Made by a program: the position numbers and the translations under genes. From Yoonia sp. (lineage in GTDB: Bacteria; Pseudomonadota; Alphaproteobacteria; Rhodobacterales; Rhodobacteraceae), in NCBI GenBank assembly GCA_028822885.1, contig JAPKCP010000214.1, positions 1-5,600 of the forward strand: a DNA stretch of 5,600 nucleotides, written 5' to 3'. Shown in pieces: positions 5,381 through 5,600 of the stretch. Every line of letters starts with the position of its first letter. Position 1 is the stretch's first letter. Under the pieces are notes generated by a model that worked only from the letters and a program-made list of their open reading frames with translations, was not told where the DNA came from and did not search any database.

Positions 5381-5600
5381 ATGGACGACAAAACCCGCAT
5401 CGAGATTGAGGCTGCAGCCTTTCGCCGCCTGCAAAAACACATGCTAGAAGACCGGCCTGACGCCCAAAACATCGACATGATGAACCTTGCTGGATTCTGC
5501 CGGAATTGCCTCAGCCGTTGGTATCAAGAAGCTGCAAATGAGCGTGGCGTCACGATGGACAAAGACGCTGCGCGCGAGGCGTTCTACGGGATGCCCTTCG
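5381..5600 (+). CDS. DUF1244 family protein, 3' end cut by window edge
   Basis: The first 73 residues of a protein I recognise as the DUF1244 family, small (about 100 residues) cytoplasmic proteins common in Proteobacteria with no established function. Evidence is the central block NIDMMNLAGFCRNCLSRWY (30-48), with a CxxC pair at Cys40 and Cys43, followed by the family-like REAFYGMPF (65-73). The N-terminal part (1-25) is a charged, probably helical stretch. No signal peptide or membrane segment is seen. The CxxC pair could bind metal or be redox-active, but that is inference. The gene starts 12 bases after the amidohydrolase stop, with a good ribosome site, so it belongs to the same transcription unit. 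Perhaps 25-35 residues lie beyond the window. Confidence 0.85.
   Translation, partial: MDDKTRIEIEAAAFRRLQKHMLEDRPDAQNIDMMNLAGFCRNCLSRWYQEAANERGVTMDKDAAREAFYGMPF

Noticed and set aside
1..5600. tRNA genes, CRISPR arrays, insertion sequences, phage or defence genes
   Set aside because: No cloverleaf, spaced repeat, terminal inverted repeat or related protein was seen; gene content is housekeeping throughout.

Overview
The window looks like chromosomal DNA from a marine alphaproteobacterium of the Rhodobacterales (Roseobacter group). The basis is protein character: the alphaproteobacterial forms of PheS, L20 and L35, a Rhodobacterales-type agmatinase-family enzyme, and a DUF1244 protein next to an N-formylglutamate amidohydrolase-family gene. 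Base composition is mid-range (roughly mid-50s % GC by eye) and even across the window. I see no tRNA, rRNA, insertion sequence, CRISPR or phage material. Nearly every base is explained by housekeeping genes and short control regions.

Layout. Minus strand, read right to left: pyk (pyruvate kinase, from 4513), then 35 bases later a 74-residue two-helix membrane protein of unknown function, a hairpin at 2775-2795, and a leader with a strong stem-loop (2692-2727). Next come rpmI (L35) and rplT (L20), closed by a clear intrinsic terminator (2031-2057). A new promoter (1966-1994) then serves an agmatinase-family ureohydrolase, and 70 bases beyond it pheS begins and runs off the left edge (297 codons seen). 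Plus strand, diverging from pyk: an N-formylglutamate amidohydrolase-family gene (4631-5368), and 12 bases later a DUF1244 gene that runs off the right edge.

How they work together. rpmI, rplT and pheS are translation genes that often lie together in bacteria. Here an amidino-hydrolase unit with its own promoter sits between rplT and pheS. pyk makes pyruvate and ATP at the end of Entner-Doudoroff/glycolysis. The 117-base divergent region between pyk and the amidohydrolase carries a LacI-family-type operator with a central CG that resembles the site of CceR, a central-carbon regulator known in Rhodobacter.

No obviously new multi-gene system is present. The points most worth a second look are the operator in front of pyk, the rpmI leader stem-loop, the altered DxDxxDP motif in the ureohydrolase, and the unexplained small membrane protein between pyk and rpmI.
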